From the NCBI RefSeq assembly GCF_007991615.1, contig NZ_BJYR01000019.1, positions 1 through 64,000 on the forward strand: 64,000 nucleotides of DNA. The letters run 5' to 3'. Both the position numbers and the translations under genes were made by a program. Below the pieces are notes generated by a model that saw only the letters and a program-made list of their open reading frames with translations, was not told the origin of the DNA and ran no database searches. Of this stretch, positions 26,616-33,681 are shown piece after piece; the first letter of the stretch is position 1, and each line of letters starts with the position of its first letter. The stretch comes from Novosphingobium sediminis. Lineage in GTDB: Bacteria; Pseudomonadota; Alphaproteobacteria; Sphingomonadales; Sphingomonadaceae.

Positions 26616-27944
26616 TCAGGGCACCTGCTTCACCACCTCGCCATGCTTCATTACGAAATCGACGTGTTCGAGCCGGGTGACGTCGGTCAGCGGATCGCCG
26701 TGGACCGCGATGATATCGGCCGGCATCCCGGGTGCGATGCGGCCGACCGTGTCGGTGCGGCCAAGGGCATCGGCGGCGCTCACCGTGGCGGCGGTGATGG
26801 CGGCCATCGGCGTCATTCCCGCGCGGACCATCAGCGCGAACTCGCGGGCGTTGTCGCCGTGCTTCGAGACACCGGTATCGGTGCCGAAGGCGATTTTCAC
26901 GCCCATCTTGATGGCCAGCTCGTGCGATTGGCGCTCGGCAGCGGCAGCGTTCTCGGCCTTGGGGATCGTTGCGGGCGGCAGCAGCCCGGCGCGGGCCTGC
27001 GCCAGCGCGGCGACCGGGGCGAGCATGGTCGGCACGAGCCAGGTGCCGTGCGCGAGCATCGCCTTGATCGTCGCTTCATCGAGGAAGGTGCCGTGGTCAA
27101 TCGTATCGACCCCGGCGTTGACCGCCGCCATGGTTCCCGCCGCCGCGTGGCTGTGCGCCGCGACCTTGCGGCCAAAGCTGTGCGCGGTGTCGATCACCGC
27201 CTTCATTTCCTCGCTCGTCATCTGCTGGCCGAGCCCGCCCGCCACGTTGGACAGTACGCCGCCGGTCGCCGCGAACTTGATGACCTGCGCGCCGAGCCGG
27301 ATCTGCTCGCGCACCGCGCGGCGGCAATCGTCCGCGCCGTTGCACAGGTTGTTGTAATCATGCGGAGCGAAGGCGCCGTAGCTTTCCTCGTTGAGCCCGC
27401 CGCCGTCGCCATGGCCGCCCGAGACCGAAATCATCGTTCCGGCGTTGATGATGGTCGGTCCGGGCAGTTCGCCCGCATTGATCGCATCACGCAGCGCGCG
27501 GATGCCGCGCGGCGGCCCGCCGAGATCGCGCACGGTGGTGAAGCCGGCCTCCAGCGTCTGGCGCGCGTGCTGTGCGGCGAGATAGGCGGCGTCCTCGCGG
27601 TCGCGGGTGGATTGTTCGAGCCGTTCCCGCAGCGGATCGCCATCGCTGAACAGGTGGACGTGCATGTCGGTGAGGCCGGGGAGCACGAAGGCATCGCCGA
27701 GTTCGACCGTGGCGGCTCCGGCAGGAGCGGGGAGAGTGCCATCGCTGACGCTGGTGACTACGCCATCGGTGATGACCACGGTGGAGGCGCCGCGCGGCGG
27801 CTTGCCGGGTTGATCGAGCAACTTTCCGGCGTGAAGGTAGACAACCTTGGGCGCGGGCTTGGCCGGGGCTTCTGCCGCTGCGGGCGCGGCAACGGCAATC
27901 AGCGCGGCGAAGCCGGCAAGCAGGGCGGGGCGGGCAAGACGCAT
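26616..27944 (-). CDS. Exported amidohydrolase-family metal-dependent hydrolase
   Basis: A 442-residue amidohydrolase with a signal peptide (1-24). Metal ligands: His95 and His97 (M-H-V-H), carboxylated Lys223 (V-I-K-F-A-A-T-G-G), His264 and/or His266 (A-A-H-S-H), His284 (T-I-D-H-G), and the catalytic Asp in F-G-T-D-T-G. The layout matches the prolidase-like Sgx9260/Cc2672 type that cleave Xaa-Pro or Xaa-Arg/Lys dipeptides. It lies 4 bp ahead of the GNAT gene, so the two are probably co-transcribed. Confidence 0.9.
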   Translation of the reverse strand: MRLARPALLAGFAALIAVAAPAAAEAPAKPAPKVVYLHAGKLLDQPGKPPRGASTVVITDGVVTSVSDGTLPAPAGAATVELGDAFVLPGLTDMHVHLFSDGDPLRERLEQSTRDREDAAYLAAQHARQTLEAGFTTVRDLGGPPRGIRALRDAINAGELPGPTIINAGTMISVSGGHGDGGGLNEESYGAFAPHDYNNLCNGADDCRRAVREQIRLGAQVIKFAATGGVLSNVAGGLGQQMTSEEMKAVIDTAHSFGRKVAAHSHAAAGTMAAVNAGVDTIDHGTFLDEATIKAMLAHGTWLVPTMLAPVAALAQARAGLLPPATIPKAENAAAAERQSHELAIKMGVKIAFGTDTGVSKHGDNAREFALMVRAGMTPMAAITAATVSAADALGRTDTVGRIAPGMPADIIAVHGDPLTDVTRLEHVDFVMKHGEVVKQVP

Positions 27945-28009
27945 CAGGGAAACTCCGGCTGCAACATTTCGTCGCAGCCTAGCGCCTCCCCGCTCCGGGT
28001 CCAGTCTTC

Positions 28010-28246
28010 CTATTCGATGCCGAGCGCGTTCTTGTAGGTATCGAGAATCATTTCCATTTCGCGGCGATCATCGGGCTTCAGCTTACGCAGGCGGACGATC
28101 TGGCGCATGATCTTGGGATCGTAGCCGACTGCCTTGGCTTCGGCGTAGACGTCCTTGATATCGTCGCCGATGCCCTTCTTCTCTTCTTCGAGGCGTTCGA
28201 TGCGCTCGATCAGGAGGCGCAGGCGGTCGTCGGCGGAATCGGCCAT
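28010..28246 (-). CDS. gapR: GapR/DUF2312 nucleoid-associated protein
   Basis: A 78-residue protein of the DUF2312 (UPF0335) family, whose Caulobacter member GapR binds overtwisted DNA ahead of moving polymerases and forks. N-terminal coiled coil: [17 protein letters not shown] (8-24). The conserved [12 protein letters not shown] (33-44) and basic [10 protein letters not shown] follow. Length and sequence fit the family. A DnaA-like CTATCCACA lies about 80 bp upstream, in the R4-bearing gap before rlmE. Confidence 0.93.
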   Translation of the reverse strand: MADSADDRLRLLIERIERLEEEKKGIGDDIKDVYAEAKAVGYDPKIMRQIVRLRKLKPDDRREMEMILDTYKNALGIE

Positions 28247-28339
28247 GGGTAAGGGTCTCCGGTCAGAAAATGGTTGGGACCGTTAGGGCGGGCGAGCCGA
28301 TTCGCGCAAAACCCAGCCTGTGGATAGGTCGTCTTTTGT

Positions 28340-28393
28340 CGAAATTCGCGGAAGTGCGAATTTCGAGGCGGCACTAGCCCGCTCCCCCGCTCC
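28340..28393 (+). repeat. R4 repeat, copy B
   Basis: Hairpin CGAAATTCGC/GCGAATTTCG (28340-28349 with 28356-28365), hexaloop GGAAGT, then core AGGCGGCACTAGCCCGCTCC and a C-run. The core stops at 28393, shorter than in the other copies. The stem differs in sequence from copy C but has exactly the same length and loop size. Confidence 0.8.
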
Positions 28394-28409
28394 GAGATTT
28401 CAATCTCGG
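28392..28409 (-). terminator. Hairpin at the rlmE stop codon
   Basis: Stem CCGAGATT/AATCTCGG with a 2-nt loop in perfect inverted form, overlapping the last codons and stop of rlmE. It directly abuts the R4 core of copy B. It may end the ppx-rlmE transcript. Confidence 0.4.
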
Positions 28410-29086
28410 ATCACAGACTCTTCCTCGCGCCCCTTGAAACCTTGCGCGATCACGTACCATTCCGACGAGTCCTTGCGGCTCGCGGGCGGCTTGGCGTGCT
28501 TCACCGTCTTGAAGTTGCGCTTCAGGATGGTGAGCAGTTCGCCGTCCGTGCCGCCGGCAAAGACCTTGGCGACGAAGGCGCCGCCGGGGGCGAGCGTATG
28601 GACGGCGAAATCGACGGCGGTTTCGACAAGGCCCATCGTGCGCAAGTGGTCGGTCGCCTTGTGGCCCACGGTGTTGGCGGCCATGTCGGAGATCACGAGA
28701 TCGGGTTCGCCGCCGAGAGCGCCGAGGAGCGCGGCGGGGGCCTCGTCGGCCATGAAGTCCATCTGGAAGATCGTGACGCCTTCGATCGGTTCGACCGGCA
28801 GCAGATCGATGCCGACGACTTCGGCCTGCGGGGCCTGCTTGCGCACCACTTGCGCCCATCCGCCGGGGGCAATGCCGAGATCGACGACGCGGCGCACGCC
28901 TTTGAGGAGGCCGAAGCGGGTATCAAGTTCGATCAGCTTGAACGCGGCGCGGCTGCGCCAGCCTTCAGCCTTGGCCTGCTTGACGTAGGGATCGTTGAGC
29001 TGGCGCGAGAGCCAGCGGTTGGACGAGGCGGTGCGGCCCCGTGCCGTCTTGACCCGTGTGCCCGGGTCGCGGCCACTTCTGCTCAT
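28400..29086 (-). CDS. rlmE: 23S rRNA (uridine-2552-2'-O) methyltransferase
   Basis: An FtsJ/RrmJ-type SAM methyltransferase modifying U2552 in the ribosomal A-loop. It has 228 residues. A basic N-terminus precedes S-R-A-A-F-K-L-I-E-L-D (catalytic Lys). D-L-G-I-A-P-G-G-W-A-Q is the SAM-binding motif I, D-L-V-I-S-D-M-A-A-N carries the catalytic Asp, and the late K-V-F-A-G-G holds the next catalytic Lys. It overlaps the upstream Ppx/GppA gene by 4 bp (ATGA), indicating an operon. Confidence 0.96.
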   Translation of the reverse strand: MSRSGRDPGTRVKTARGRTASSNRWLSRQLNDPYVKQAKAEGWRSRAAFKLIELDTRFGLLKGVRRVVDLGIAPGGWAQVVRKQAPQAEVVGIDLLPVEPIEGVTIFQMDFMADEAPAALLGALGGEPDLVISDMAANTVGHKATDHLRTMGLVETAVDFAVHTLAPGGAFVAKVFAGGTDGELLTILKRNFKTVKHAKPPASRKDSSEWYVIAQGFKGREEESVIRD

Positions 29087-30396
29087 GCGCGCTCGCCTTT
29101 TCCTTGCAGCACGCCTTTTCCTTGCGCTGTTTCCGCCGCGCGCCGATCGCCCAGCCCGCCCGCTGCCATCAGGCTGCGCAGGATGCCTTCGCGGATACCG
29201 CGATCGGCGATGCCGAGCCGTTCGGCAGGCCAGATATCGAAGATCGATTCGAGGATCGCACAGCCCGCCACGACAAGATCGGCCCGCTCGCGCCCGATGC
29301 AGGGCACAGCGACGCGTTCGGCAGGCGAGATATGCGCAAGGCGCTGGCTGATCTCGCGCATCGAGGCGGTCGGCACGATGAGGCCGTCTACCGCGCTGCG
29401 ATCATATTGCGGCAGGCCGAGGTGGAGGCTGGCGAGCGTGGTGACGGTGCCGCTGGTGCCGAGCAGGCGCAGTCCGCCCTCAACCGCGGCGGTTTCGCGC
29501 GCGGGAGTGACCCGCTCGGCAAAGCGGGCGAAGCCTTCGGTGATGCGCCCCCGCATTTCGGTATAGGCGGCGGCGCGCGCTTCGGGGGTGAGTTCGATCG
29601 GGCCGATGCTTTCGGTGAGCGAGACGACCCCCCACGGCACCGATTGCCAATCGAGGATGCGCGGCACGGCATCGCTGGTATCGACGAGCACCATCTCGGT
29701 CGATCCGCCGCCGATATCGAAGATCATGGCCGGGCCGCAGCCGGGCTCTAGCAGGATGTGGCAGCCCAGCACGGCGAGCCGCGCTTCCTCTTCGGCGGTG
29801 ATGATGTTGAGCCGGATGCCCGTTTCGCGGTGGACGCGCTCGATGAATTCCTCACCATTGGTGGCACGGCGGCAGGCCTCGGTGGCGACTGACCGCGCGA
29901 GGTGGACGCCGCGCTTGCGCAGCTTGTCGGCACAGACGTGTAGCGCGCCAAGGGCCCGGTCCATCGCCGCATCGGAAAGCCGGCCCGACTGCGCGAGGCC
30001 TTCACCCAAGCGGACAACGCGGCTGAACGCATCGATCACCATGAAGTGATCGCCCGAAGGCCGCGCGATCAGCAGGCGGCAATTGTTGGTGCCAAGATCG
30101 ATCGCCGCATAGGCCTGGCGGTGGAACGGCGGTGTTTTCTGCCACGGTGCGCGCGGCGCTTCGATCGGCGGAGGCGGGGCGGAAACAACGGGCGAAGGCG
30201 CGTTCATGGCCATGCTGGCTACCGGGGCTTCTACCGGCTGCGGATCGGGTCCAGAGACTGGACCGGCAGTGATGGTGGCCGACGCTGCCGGGGCGGGACG
30301 GGCCCCCTTGGGCTTGCCGCGGGACGCCGATTTGCGTCCGCGCCGCTTGCCTGGCCGCGTCCTGCGCTGCTGCGCCGGCGGATCGAATTCCGCCAT
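29083..30396 (-). CDS. Ppx/GppA-family phosphatase
   Basis: A 437-residue exopolyphosphatase/guanosine pentaphosphate phosphatase. An N-terminal extension of about 90 residues, basic then Pro/Ala-rich and disordered-looking, precedes the actin-like ATPase fold. That fold starts at A-A-I-D-L-G-T-N-N-C-R-L (phosphate loop 1) and includes I-F-D-I-G-G-G-S-T-E-M (loop 2). L-G-T-S-G-T-V-T-T is the later conserved segment. It may hydrolyse polyphosphate or pppGpp; the sequence does not decide. The ATG at 30396 is preferred to a longer frame at 30483. First gene of the operon with rlmE and divergent from tRNA-Gln. Confidence 0.9.
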   Translation of the reverse strand: MAEFDPPAQQRRTRPGKRRGRKSASRGKPKGARPAPAASATITAGPVSGPDPQPVEAPVASMAMNAPSPVVSAPPPPIEAPRAPWQKTPPFHRQAYAAIDLGTNNCRLLIARPSGDHFMVIDAFSRVVRLGEGLAQSGRLSDAAMDRALGALHVCADKLRKRGVHLARSVATEACRRATNGEEFIERVHRETGIRLNIITAEEEARLAVLGCHILLEPGCGPAMIFDIGGGSTEMVLVDTSDAVPRILDWQSVPWGVVSLTESIGPIELTPEARAAAYTEMRGRITEGFARFAERVTPARETAAVEGGLRLLGTSGTVTTLASLHLGLPQYDRSAVDGLIVPTASMREISQRLAHISPAERVAVPCIGRERADLVVAGCAILESIFDIWPAERLGIADRGIREGILRSLMAAGGLGDRRAAETAQGKGVLQGKGERA

Positions 30397-30511
30397 GTCA
30401 ACCAATCGCTTATGTTTTCCCGCCAAGGGGATGCCCGGCAGGTACTTGACACGTACTCTAGCGTTCCTGCGGCTTTGGAGCAAGTACGGCGCAGGAAGGT
30501 GGTTGCCTTGC

Positions 30512-30539
30512 TTGACTCGGGCCCAACCCCCGCTTAAAG
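30512..30539 (+). promoter_or_regulatory. Promoter of tRNA-Gln
   Basis: TTGACT (30512-30517), a 16-bp spacer and TTAAAG (30534-30539) form a good vegetative promoter. It ends 12 bp before the tRNA start, so transcription would begin a few bases ahead of the mature 5' end. Confidence 0.6.
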
Positions 30540-30551
30540 GCGCGCCCTCAT

Positions 30552-30625
30552 TGCCCCGTCGTCTAATGGTAAGACAACGGATTCTGATTCCGTTTATCGA
30601 GGTTCGAATCCTCGCGGGGCATCCA
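30552..30625 (+). tRNA. tRNA-Gln (anticodon CTG)
   Basis: Acceptor stem TGCCCCG/CGGGGCA (30552-30558 with 30615-30621). Anticodon stem ACGGA/TCCGT with loop TTCTGAT gives anticodon CTG. The T-arm has GGTTCGAATCC. The CCA tail is encoded (30623-30625). It reads codon CAG. Confidence 0.95.
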
Positions 30626-30670
30626 ATTTTCCGCCATTTTGAACGCCGTCAGCCGGGCTTTGCGCCGGGG

Positions 30671-31318
30671 CTACTGGCTTGCGATGCGGATCAATGCCGT
30701 GATCGTCAGGCGGTCGTTGCTGGACCATGAGCCGGCCACATCGCCGCAGTGCAGGCAATTGGCGGGATAGACGACAAGTCGGTTGAAGCGCAGTGTGGCA
30801 GTGCCGATGCGTTCGAAGCTTGCCGTGTCCGCTTCGTGATAGCGCGCCGGCGGGAGGCCGTGGCGCTGGCCGTCGGCGACGAGGGCCTGCCGCCACAGCG
30901 GTGCGCGCGCCGGGGTGATGCGCTCGAAGCCGGTGGCGCGGTGGCGGTGGAAGCTGGTGCCCCGATGCGGCGCATCGCAGAGGTAGTGCAGCACGGCGTG
31001 CACGGCGGGGTCTGTGGTGTCGAAATGGGGAATGCGCTGGACCGGGGTCAGCTTTGCCGGATCGTGGGAGGCGATGGCAAAGTCTGCGCGCAGGACTTCG
31101 GCTGCGGCAAGTTCCGGCCAGATCCCGAGTGCCGAAGCAAGCCATTCGCCCCACGCTGCGGGCGCAGGCGCGCGCACGCCCGGGTAGAGATCGCCCTCGC
31201 ATGGTTCGAGCCGCGTTTCCCGCACCGCCGCCAGCAAGCTCTGCGGATCGGGATGCGCCGCATCGGCGATCCACAGCGGCACAGCCTCACGGCCGAGATG
31301 GGTGACCGGATGCGGCCT
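30671..31318 (-). CDS. DUF6445-like protein, probable 2OG/Fe(II)-oxygenase fold
   Basis: About 215 residues, last gene of the FecIR/TonB-receptor/halogenase block. It matches the DUF6445 proteins often found next to such halogenases. The sequence reads as a jelly-roll dioxygenase: H-F-D (His99, Asp101 in I-P-H-F-D-T), a strand with F-N-R-L-V-V-Y-P, a distal His191 (C-L-H-C-G-D-V) and Arg204 (N-D-R-L-T-I) for 2-oxoglutarate. This H-x-D...H...R layout is what I infer the activity from. TTG at 31318 is chosen as start because conservation (R-P-H-P-V-T-H-L-G) begins there and it sits just after the SapC stop at 31326. The substrate is unknown. Confidence 0.65.
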   Translation of the reverse strand, partial: RPHPVTHLGREAVPLWIADAAHPDPQSLLAAVRETRLEPCEGDLYPGVRAPAPAAWGEWLASALGIWPELAAAEVLRADFAIASHDPAKLTPVQRIPHFDTTDPAVHAVLHYLCDAPHRGTSFHRHRATGFERITPARAPLWRQALVADGQRHGLPPARYHEADTASFERIGTATLRFNRLVVYPANCLHCGDVAGSWSSNDRLTITALIRIASQ

Positions 31319-31325
31319 CAAGCGT

Positions 31326-32054
31326 TCAGCTGCCCGGGGTGAACCACGCCGACTGCGCTTCGATCCGCGCGTTCTTGCGCCGGACGAGCGCGGCAACCTT
31401 GTCGAGCGAGAGCGCCATTGCGGCGAGGATCATCAGGTCTTCGAACGCGGTGATCCGTTCGCGCGCGCGGCCCAGCGCGACTTCGTCGACGCCGTAGAGC
31501 CCGGTGAGCAGGCTGGTGCTGCCATCGTGGAAGGCAAGGTCCAGCTTGATCTCGCGCACCACTTTGGTTTCGAGCATCAGATCGACCAGCCGGCGGGTTT
31601 CATCCCGCCCTTGGAGCAGGCGGCCGAGGATGGTCTGGACCGAGCGGAAATACTCCGTTTCGCCGCCCTCGGTATCGACGATCGTGCAGGGGCCGTCTGG
31701 CGCGAGCGCAGGGCTTGCCTCGTCGATGCCGATGGCCGCTTCGGCGCCTTCGCCGACGACGAAGAAGGGCAGCCGGAGCAGGTTGAGCGGGAGGACATCG
31801 GCTTCGAGTGCGGCGCCATTCCAGAACAGGTTTTCCTGCGGTTCCAGCCCCATCAGCGCGGCGGGGTAGAACTGCCCGGTCTCCGCATCCTTGGCGAGGA
31901 ATACCGGGAACTGCCCGGCGACCTGACGGATCTCGCCAGCCACCAGCGGTACGAGGTGGACGGCGGCTGCACTTTCCGCCGCGCGGGCGGGATCGATGCG
32001 CAGGTCGGCATGGTCGGTGCGGTTCAATGGGACGATCGTCATGGCGGCCTTCAC
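31326..32054 (-). CDS. SapC-family protein
   Basis: A 242-residue protein of the SapC family, named after an S-layer/peptide-associated gene; it has no known activity. The N-terminus V-P-L-N-R-T-D-H-A-D-L-R-I matches the family. P-V-F-L-A-K-D and the Y-P-A-A-L-M-G-L block follow, then a long acidic/hydrophobic middle and a helical C-terminus. There is no signal peptide or TM segment. Its start overlaps the halogenase stop by 4 bp (ATGA), so translation is coupled. In many genomes SapC, a halogenase and a TonB receptor travel together, suggesting a role in handling the imported compound. Confidence 0.8.
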   Translation of the reverse strand: MKAAMTIVPLNRTDHADLRIDPARAAESAAAVHLVPLVAGEIRQVAGQFPVFLAKDAETGQFYPAALMGLEPQENLFWNGAALEADVLPLNLLRLPFFVVGEGAEAAIGIDEASPALAPDGPCTIVDTEGGETEYFRSVQTILGRLLQGRDETRRLVDLMLETKVVREIKLDLAFHDGSTSLLTGLYGVDEVALGRARERITAFEDLMILAAMALSLDKVAALVRRKNARIEAQSAWFTPGS

Positions 32055-33577
32055 AGCGGTGGGAAGCGGTATTGCGCGAGCCGGCCGAGCAGTTCGCGGT
32101 TGGTCGGCATCGTGGCGGTGAGCTTGCGCTTGAGCGCAGCGGTGCGGTCGAACGCGTCTTGCGCGGCATCGGCGTTGGCGAGGCGGCCGGGGCGTGCCCG
32201 GGTGCGGAAACCCATGCCGTAGAGCACATACTGGTAGCTGGCGGCGGGGAACATCTCGTGCGCGCTGGAGAAATCATGCTCGCCGGGCGGACTGTCGCGC
32301 CATAGCTCGAGCTGGTCCTGCAGGTCTTGCGGGATGGTGGCAGGATCGCGGTTGTCGCGCCAGAACGCGCTATCCTTGCGCTCGGAGAGGACATAGTGCA
32401 GCTTGAGGAACTCGATGATGCGGTCCCAGCGGTAGCGCGTCATCGTGTTGAAGCGGCGCGCGACGAAATCCATCGCGGCGCGGTTCGCGGGCATCGCGGT
32501 GGCGATGTAATCCGCCGAAAGTTCGATCAGCACGAGCGCCGAGGCTTCGAGCGGTTCGAGGAACCCGGCGGCAAGCCCGACCGCGACGACATTGTTCTTC
32601 CAGAACTGGGCACGGTGGCCCGAGCGGATGGTGATCTCGCGCGGGGAGAGCCTGGCGAAATCGGGGCCGACATAGGCCGCCAGCTCCTCCTCGATGCGTT
32701 CGTTCCTGGCATGGCGGCTCGACCAGACATAGCCGATGCCGCGCCGGGTGGGCAGGCCGATGTCCCAGATCCAGCCGTGGCGCTGCGCGGTGGAAATGGT
32801 GTGCGAGGCGATCGGGCTGTCTTCCTCGACCGGCAACTGGACCGCAAGCGCGCGGTCGACGAACAAGACGTCGGAGCGGTCGATGAAGGGTACGCCGAGC
32901 GCTTCGCCAAGGAGGCGCGAGGCAAAGCCGGTGCAATCGACGAAGAGGTCGGCTTCGATGGCGCCGTGGCGTTCGCCGATGACGGCGGAGACATCCCCGG
33001 TTTCGGACTGGCGCACGTCGATGATGTCGTCATCGATGTGGTGCACCCCGAGCTTGCCGGTGCAGTGTTCCGCCAGCAGTTCGCCGAGGCGCACGGCATC
33101 GAGGTGATAGGCGTAGTTGGCGACGCCGACATAATCGGGCGAGGTCATCAGCTTGGGCGCGAGCGAGGCCTCGCACAGCGCTTCCTGAAAGCAGACTGCG
33201 TCGGAGAAGCTCTGGTTCGGATCGGCGTTCCAGTAGGGCGCGAGATCGAGATCGGGGAAGCCTTCGGGAAGGACGAGCGGGTGATAGTAGAAGTCGTCCG
33301 CCGCGCCGGTTCGCCAGCGCGCGAACTTGGCGCCTTGCTTGAACGAGGCATGGGTGGCGCGCATGAAATCGGTTTCCGAGAGGCCGATCTTGCGCAAGGT
33401 GTTGCGCATCGTTGGCCAGGTGCCTTCGCCGACGCCGATGGTGCCGCGCCGCACGCTTTCGACGAGCGTGACCTTGAGGTCGCGGCCATGGCGGGCGGCG
33501 ATGAGGCCCGCGGTCAGCCATCCGGCCGAGCCGCCGCCGACAATGCAAACCGAACGAATTGCGCCGTTTTCGGCCAT
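32051..33577 (-). CDS. Flavin-dependent (tryptophan-type) halogenase
   Basis: A 508-residue FAD-dependent halogenase. The FAD motif G-G-G-S-A-G is at 14-19, and the hypohalous-acid-guiding lysine is Lys80 (A-S-F-K-Q-G). The signature W-x-W-x-I is present at 269-273 (G-W-I-W-D-I-G-L-P), where most enzymes have W-x-W-x-I-P, so the proline is displaced by two positions. The catalytic glutamate lies in G-F-L-E-P-L-E-A-S (341-344). Whether it chlorinates or brominates, and on what, is unknown; related Xanthomonas enzymes next to TonB receptors are known to halogenate indoles in vitro. It needs FADH2 from a separate reductase, which is not in the cluster. It lies 105 bp downstream of the receptor gene. 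Confidence 0.92.
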   Translation of the reverse strand: MAENGAIRSVCIVGGGSAGWLTAGLIAARHGRDLKVTLVESVRRGTIGVGEGTWPTMRNTLRKIGLSETDFMRATHASFKQGAKFARWRTGAADDFYYHPLVLPEGFPDLDLAPYWNADPNQSFSDAVCFQEALCEASLAPKLMTSPDYVGVANYAYHLDAVRLGELLAEHCTGKLGVHHIDDDIIDVRQSETGDVSAVIGERHGAIEADLFVDCTGFASRLLGEALGVPFIDRSDVLFVDRALAVQLPVEEDSPIASHTISTAQRHGWIWDIGLPTRRGIGYVWSSRHARNERIEEELAAYVGPDFARLSPREITIRSGHRAQFWKNNVVAVGLAAGFLEPLEASALVLIELSADYIATAMPANRAAMDFVARRFNTMTRYRWDRIIEFLKLHYVLSERKDSAFWRDNRDPATIPQDLQDQLELWRDSPPGEHDFSSAHEMFPAASYQYVLYGMGFRTRARPGRLANADAAQDAFDRTAALKRKLTATMPTNRELLGRLAQYRFPPL

Positions 33578-33681
33578 CAGCCTTTCCTGTTTCCCGTCGC
33601 GGCCTGACTCGGAGTCAATCAGGTTCTAAGCGGATCGGGGCGCGCATCGCAATGCGCGCCCCGGCCCTTGGTTCACTGCAA

